From NCBI GenBank assembly GCA_036897625.1, contig JAYMTA010000372.1, forward strand, positions 1-30,300: a stretch of 30,300 nucleotides of DNA, read 5' to 3'. Position numbers and translations under genes: made by a program. Positions 28,820 to 30,300 of this stretch are shown here, piece after piece; within the stretch, counting starts at the first letter, position 1, and every line of letters starts with the position of its first letter. The notes beneath the pieces were generated by a model. That model saw nothing but the letters and a program-made list of their open reading frames with translations. It ran no database searches and had not been told where the DNA came from. Origin of the DNA: Pelargonium cotyledonis (lineage: Eukaryota; Streptophyta; Magnoliopsida; Geraniales; Geraniaceae).

Positions 28820-30300
28820 TTCTATATCCACAAGCTATTGACTTCTCTCACTCCATAACAAACCACTGTATTATCACAAATTTTTATATTTGAGAAGCAA
28901 CTTGAAATAATTTATATATATATGGATAAGAATGTGTAGTGATATTTAAAGGCTGCCATTTTCAGTTTTGGTTCGGACTTTGGTTTGTTAAAGTTTAACC
29001 CAAATCCGACCTGATAGTACTTTTTTACTGCACATCAGGACGGATTTGATTTGACCTGAAAGTTGGCCAGATCAACTCCCCCCTCCTCCCCTCCAATTTT
29101 GAGTCCAAATTGTTAACTTAATCATCTAAACTAACAACTTAAACTAATGGATGGAGGACACGACTTGTATATCAAGTGTCAACGAACTTCACATTATTTC
29201 AATGTGTGTTATTACATTGACATTTTCCCTCACGTGCATGTCGTATAACACAATACGTGCTTTGCACGTGAACGAAGACGGGAGTGCAACAAAGATGGGT
29301 CACTGGCCCAAAACTTTGTCACACTATTTTCTGCTTGGAATATATCAAATCAATTAATGAAATAAGTAAAAGTGAGACGAGTTGTTGAATTAAGAGTTTT
29401 GTGTAATTACAAGATTATTCAGATTATGTTCAAAAACATTTAAAACACCTTCTAAATTGTATCCAAATAGCCCATAACAACACAACCACATTGTACCTAA
29501 CATCTAATAAATGGTATCCTAATTGTCCATTACACCATTACAATTTCACATAATCACTTGTTGAATTGGAGCTACTTGGTAGTAATGGAAGAGTAAAGTC
29601 CCATGCTGATGAATGTGGAAATTAAGAGTACAAGTCAAATGTGACGTTAAAAATTAGACTTTTTTTGAAAGAGTTGTTAAGCACTTGATGTAAGCTAAAC
29701 TATTGAATACTCGATAATGAACGGGTTTATTAGTTAATTAATGTCTAGCAAAACGAAAAACACAACGTTCAAAAAATTGATTCAATTAGTCTAATTCGGT
29801 TATAACTATAAAAACAATTCAATTTCGTTTATGGCTACTCAATTTAGAAACCAAACTCAAGTAAGTAACGTGAAAATAAACAATTTCTTGAAAAGATTTT
29901 AATGTCAATTAAGATTTTCAAATATTAGAAAACCACTATTTTATTTTTTCTATTTTGAATATATGACTTGCGTATGTGAACTTCAAATTTTCGGACCATT
30001 ATTTTGCACAATCAATCATAAATTTCAATTTTAAATAAATTTATTGTTAAATTTGATAACGGGTTTAATATAATGGGTTGGACTTCCCATACTAAAAGAT
30101 CAATCTTATTAGTAGGGTTTCACTTGCACCGATGTGGGATTCATCACCCACTTCAACACTTCCCCTCACGTTCGAGTCTCACATTTTTCTTTTTATCAGT
30201 GAGCTCGACACGTGCATAATCGAGGGCTTTATAAATCAGCACTTCCCCTCACGTGTAGGTATTTCTCTTCCACACGTGGGCCGCTGCAGGCATATCCATC
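28820..30300. other. Gene-free right end with repeat-like sequence
   Basis: No coding region is supported. 28970-29070 carries AACCCAAATCCGACC and GACCTGAAAGTTGGCC words of the GTCGGGTT repeat class. 29231-29275 has two CACGTG G-boxes and the hairpin ACGTGC-TTT-GCACGT. From about 30130 to the edge there is CACCGATGTGGGATTC and two copies of CACTTCCCCTCACG (about 30157 and 30240). These words recur in plant interspersed repeats, so a transposon may begin here and continue outside the window. Confidence 0.4.

Noticed and set aside
29231..29275. G-boxes and ACGTGC-TTT-GCACGT hairpin as a promoter or Helitron end
   Set aside because: No gene follows on either strand inside the window, and there is no CTRR-T terminus after the hairpin. 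Possibly repeat-derived.
1..30300. CRISPR array, operon or bacterial-type defence or secretion system
   Set aside because: The window is clearly plant nuclear DNA with spliced genes; the repeats found are microsatellites, MITE-like elements and local duplications with no regular spacers.

Overview
This is a nuclear window from a flowering plant, most likely a eudicot. The base composition is AT-rich, the genes are broken by many short GT-AG introns, and the proteins are plant housekeeping families. MITE-like repeats sit in introns and intergenic DNA, and an xyloglucan endotransglucosylase (XTH) is present, which is a plant cell-wall family. I cannot name the species. Exon borders were set by splice consensus, reading-phase continuity across each junction, and family conservation; every junction given here keeps phase unless stated.

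Layout. (1) 1-112: the probable decayed 3' end of a Helitron. (2) 571-2763 (+): BAP31-like ER membrane protein, 2 exons. (3) 4002-8907 (+): cytosolic-type methionyl-tRNA synthetase, 14 exons, without the C-terminal EMAPII-like tRNA-binding domain that plant MetRS usually carries. (4) 9361-9596: a small direct/tandem repeat block. (5) 9618-9690 (-): tRNA-Lys(UUU). (6) 9827-14878 (+): PIG-S, a GPI-transamidase subunit, 13 exons, 600 aa. (7) 15758-18506 (-): UBA / coiled-coil / PUB protein, 10 coding exons plus a non-coding 5' exon with a uORF. (8) 19998-25166 (-): PIG-T, a second GPI-transamidase subunit, 5 exons, with an apparent 1-base loss in a G homopolymer of exon 1. (9) 26168-28751 (-): an XTH gene that looks like a young pseudogene, with no in-frame start and one destroyed splice donor. 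The last 1.5 kb has no gene, only repeat-like sequence.

Functional theme. PIG-S and PIG-T belong to the same ER membrane complex, the GPI transamidase that joins GPI anchors to proteins. They lie about 5 kb apart, close to an ER membrane cargo/quality-control protein (BAP31-like) and a UBA-PUB protein of the kind that links ubiquitin to the p97/Cdc48 ATPase. From memory, Arabidopsis chromosome 3 also holds BAP31-like, PIG-S and PIG-T genes within a few loci (AT3G07190, AT3G07180, AT3G07140), so this may be conserved microsynteny.

I do not see a new biological system. The best second-look items are the tandemly duplicated pseudo-exons inside MetRS intron 2, the MetRS domain loss with a possible remnant exon, the XTH lesions, the PIG-T homopolymer frameshift and the PIG-S/PIG-T neighbourhood.
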